From: Gossypium raimondii
Taxonomy: Eukaryota; Streptophyta; Magnoliopsida; Malvales; Malvaceae
Assembly (NCBI RefSeq): GCF_025698545.1
Contig: NC_068569.1
Location: 3,472,001 to 3,536,000 of the forward strand
DNA length: 64,000 bases
Direction of reading: 5' to 3'
Position 1 is the first letter of the stretch, and each line of letters opens with the position of its first letter. The translations under genes and the position numbers were made by a program. Below are positions 61,800-64,000 of this stretch, one piece after another. The notes under the pieces were generated by a model. The model worked only from the letters and a program-made list of their open reading frames with translations, made no database searches and was not told the origin of the DNA.

Positions 61800-64000
61800 T
61801 AAAAAAAATCTCAAAATTAAGCCATATCGACAATGAGATTAAGAAATAAGAGCACAAAAATCTAAAGCTTTGGAGTGGCATTTGAAGAGGAGGCCTTGGG
61901 TTTCGTTTTGGTGGTTTTGGATCAACAATCTAATGCTGAAGAAAATATTGAACAATCACAACAACAATTGTGAGAAGCAAGAATTGTGGGTAAGGAGAAG
62001 AAAAGAGAAGGGAAACATAAAAAATAAGAAGAAAGAAGAAGCGTCCCTCGACATTATTAATTAACAAGATAATATTCACCAACGATGATTTAACGTGGAA
62101 AATGGTGACATTTTTAAGAGAAACAACATCTAAATTTTGGGATTAAAAGAGAAAAAAAAATGAAAGCATTCAATTAAATTTAATTAACTGTTGAATTTAA
62201 TCAAACTTTTTAACACGACGATTAAACTAATACTTTTTAGACGATAAAAATAAAAAGATTTAATTTTAAAATCCCTTAAAAAACGAAAGAACATAAAAAA
62301 AAACCGAAAGGAATAGTATACCCAAAATTATAGTCTACAAAAACATGACAGAGAAGTAATGAGATTCGTATATATTTCTTACACCTAATTAATTTCTTGT
62401 TTGAAAAACATAAAATAATGAATAGTTAGTTGACTATTAAATTCGCTGTTTTTCGGTCAAACTGTTGAATATATCTACCTGTTGATTTAACAATACTTTT
62501 TTAAAGTTCATTTCGCACGCTTTCATCTAGAAAGGGCAGAAAGAAGAGATTACGATAATGATTGGCCGACTGTTCCTTTGAAAATTTTGGAAAATAATTT
62601 TCATATTATCTAACCTTCTAGAATTTCTAATATTTCATATGTTAGATCAATTTTAATTTAAAAAAGTTAAATAAAATTAATAAAAAACTGAACAAATAAA
62701 TTAGCCAAAGAAAGGGTAGTTATTTATACAGTATCAATTGAATATAAAACCCCATAAACATGTTTAAAATGCTTCATGTGTCATAATTTATATTTATAAT
62801 AGCATCCTAAATCTACTTACAAAATATTTTTATTTTAATGGTATAAAATAATTACCAAAACAAGCAAATAACTAAATAAAGTGAAGGATTCACTTATAAC
62901 AATGTAAAATTTAAGTTATTTTGCTAATTGAGTCTTAACTCGATTGGCATGAATATTGTTGTCAATACAGGAGGACATGAGTTTAAGTATGCTGAAACAC
63001 ATTATCTTCCTATTTATGAGTTGGAAGGGACTATAAGTAGTTTTAGACACTGTGTTAAAAAAATCAGATATGATTAAAACTTATAATGAGATTGTTCAAA
63101 AAAAAAAAACATAAGTGATTGTGCACCACTCTATGACTTTTTATACGATTAATATTTTAATAATCCAACCATCACATTTCATGTAGAGCATGCATGCCAA
63201 ATTTGGTATAAATTAAAACTTTTAACTATTTATTTTATGTAAAAACTTTCGACCGTTAAATGTATATTAATATAGACACTATTTTAGATCGATGTGATAA
63301 AGATATCGATCAACTTAAAATTTACATATATGACAAGTACAAATTATTGATAAATTTAACGGTTAAATTATTAAAATATGATTGGTATAAAAAATTATAA
63401 AATGATATAAAACCACTCAAAAATTACAAAGTGAAAGCATTGCCTTAAATAAAATTCATTATTAAGTTGAACATATCCACATGGTTACAAAAGGAAGTTT
63501 CTTATATTATTAATTTTGTAAAATATTATGACTAAAATAAAAATATGATATCGTGATTAAGTTACAGAGGTGTATGCAATTTTAGAAAAACTTGGAAGCA
63601 ACTTGCTCGTATTATTTTAAAAAATAATGAAGTGGATGGCTTAGAAAAAGCCGAAAGAGTTTCTAGATAGAGAGAAAAATGTAGCACTTAAATTAAATAT
63701 GAAAATGAATATTTAACTAATCGGCTTCAACAACCTGGCAATTAACATTTAAACAATTGATTTGGTGTTTTGTCGCTAACATGACCATTTATTAAAGCTA
63801 TCTTTACAGTTCCCTTGCCGTATGTTTTTATCTAAATCCATATATTACCATTTGTATGTTTATCAAATAAATTTGGATTTTTTATTTTGTCAACATTAAT
63901 CTCATTTAGGAGCGAAACTAGAAATCATTTTTAGGGATCGAAATTAAATTGTAATTTTTACAATAGTAAAAATACAATTTTGACATTTTAATAGTTTACA
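61800..64000. other. AT-rich intergenic DNA to the right edge
   Basis: No gene supported. A second SINE-like copy lies at 62927-63063. The 64-codon frame at 61870-62064 is Lys/Asn-rich and unrecognised. Confidence 0.55.
62927..63063 (+). repeat. SINE-like dispersed repeat, copy 2
   Basis: Same orientation and about the same length as 1730-1868, beginning ATTGAGTCTTAACTCGATTG and ending TAGTTTTAGACACTGTG plus an A-run. The first part resembles a tRNA A box (CTCGATTGGCA). Differences between copies are scattered substitutions, so they are old. Confidence 0.5.

Overview
This is nuclear DNA from a flowering plant, a eudicot and most likely a Malvaceae relative such as cotton (Gossypium). The genes are rich in GT-AG introns, intergenic DNA is very AT-rich, and the spaces between genes hold Mutator-like elements (MULEs), a solo LTR, a MITE, SINE-like repeats and an inserted piece of chloroplast DNA. 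The family assignment is inference: the plant mobile domain (PMD) and MuDR-type transposase remnants resemble those abundant in cotton, but no search was run.

Seven protein-coding genes were reconstructed by following splice sites and reading frame: an arginine-rich tandem CCCH zinc-finger protein (10225-11313, minus, intronless); a 22-exon, 1448-residue secreted or membrane glycine-rich protein (16839-29115, plus); an oleosin (30377-30826, minus); an Aurora kinase (42339-44422, plus, 9 exons, 294 aa); a Derlin-1-type ERAD membrane protein (46003-48645, plus, 7 exons, 254 aa); a nuclear poly(A) polymerase of the PAPS2/PAPS4 type (50455-54360, plus, 10 exons, 629 aa), whose C-terminal tail appears cut short by a frameshift; and an HSL3-like LRR receptor kinase (56435-59562, minus, 2 exons, 1012 aa). 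They are independent housekeeping, cell-cycle, seed-storage and signalling genes and form no pathway together.

Mobile DNA fills the gaps. Element 1 (2060-7029) and element 2 (31361-38952) are long-terminal-inverted-repeat MULEs carrying a PMD gene from the left end and a truncated MuDR-type transposase from the right end, in convergent orientation. Element 3 (39382-41915) has related termini and no recognisable PMD or transposase. Element 2 has an exact 10-bp target duplication, an extra copy of its right terminus at the junction of its two broken genes, and a 2.28-kb solo LTR inserted with its own 5-bp duplication. A nuclear plastid insertion (about 61255-61760) carries the 3' end of chloroplast trnL(UAA) and the trnL-trnF spacer. 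A SINE-like repeat occurs near both window ends.

I found no CRISPR, operon or prokaryotic-type system. The most interesting material is the PMD-MULE family (architecture, motif-studded terminal repeats, internal rearrangement), the eroded poly(A) polymerase tail, a textbook mitosis-specific promoter element upstream of the Aurora kinase, and the large poorly characterised glycine-rich membrane protein.
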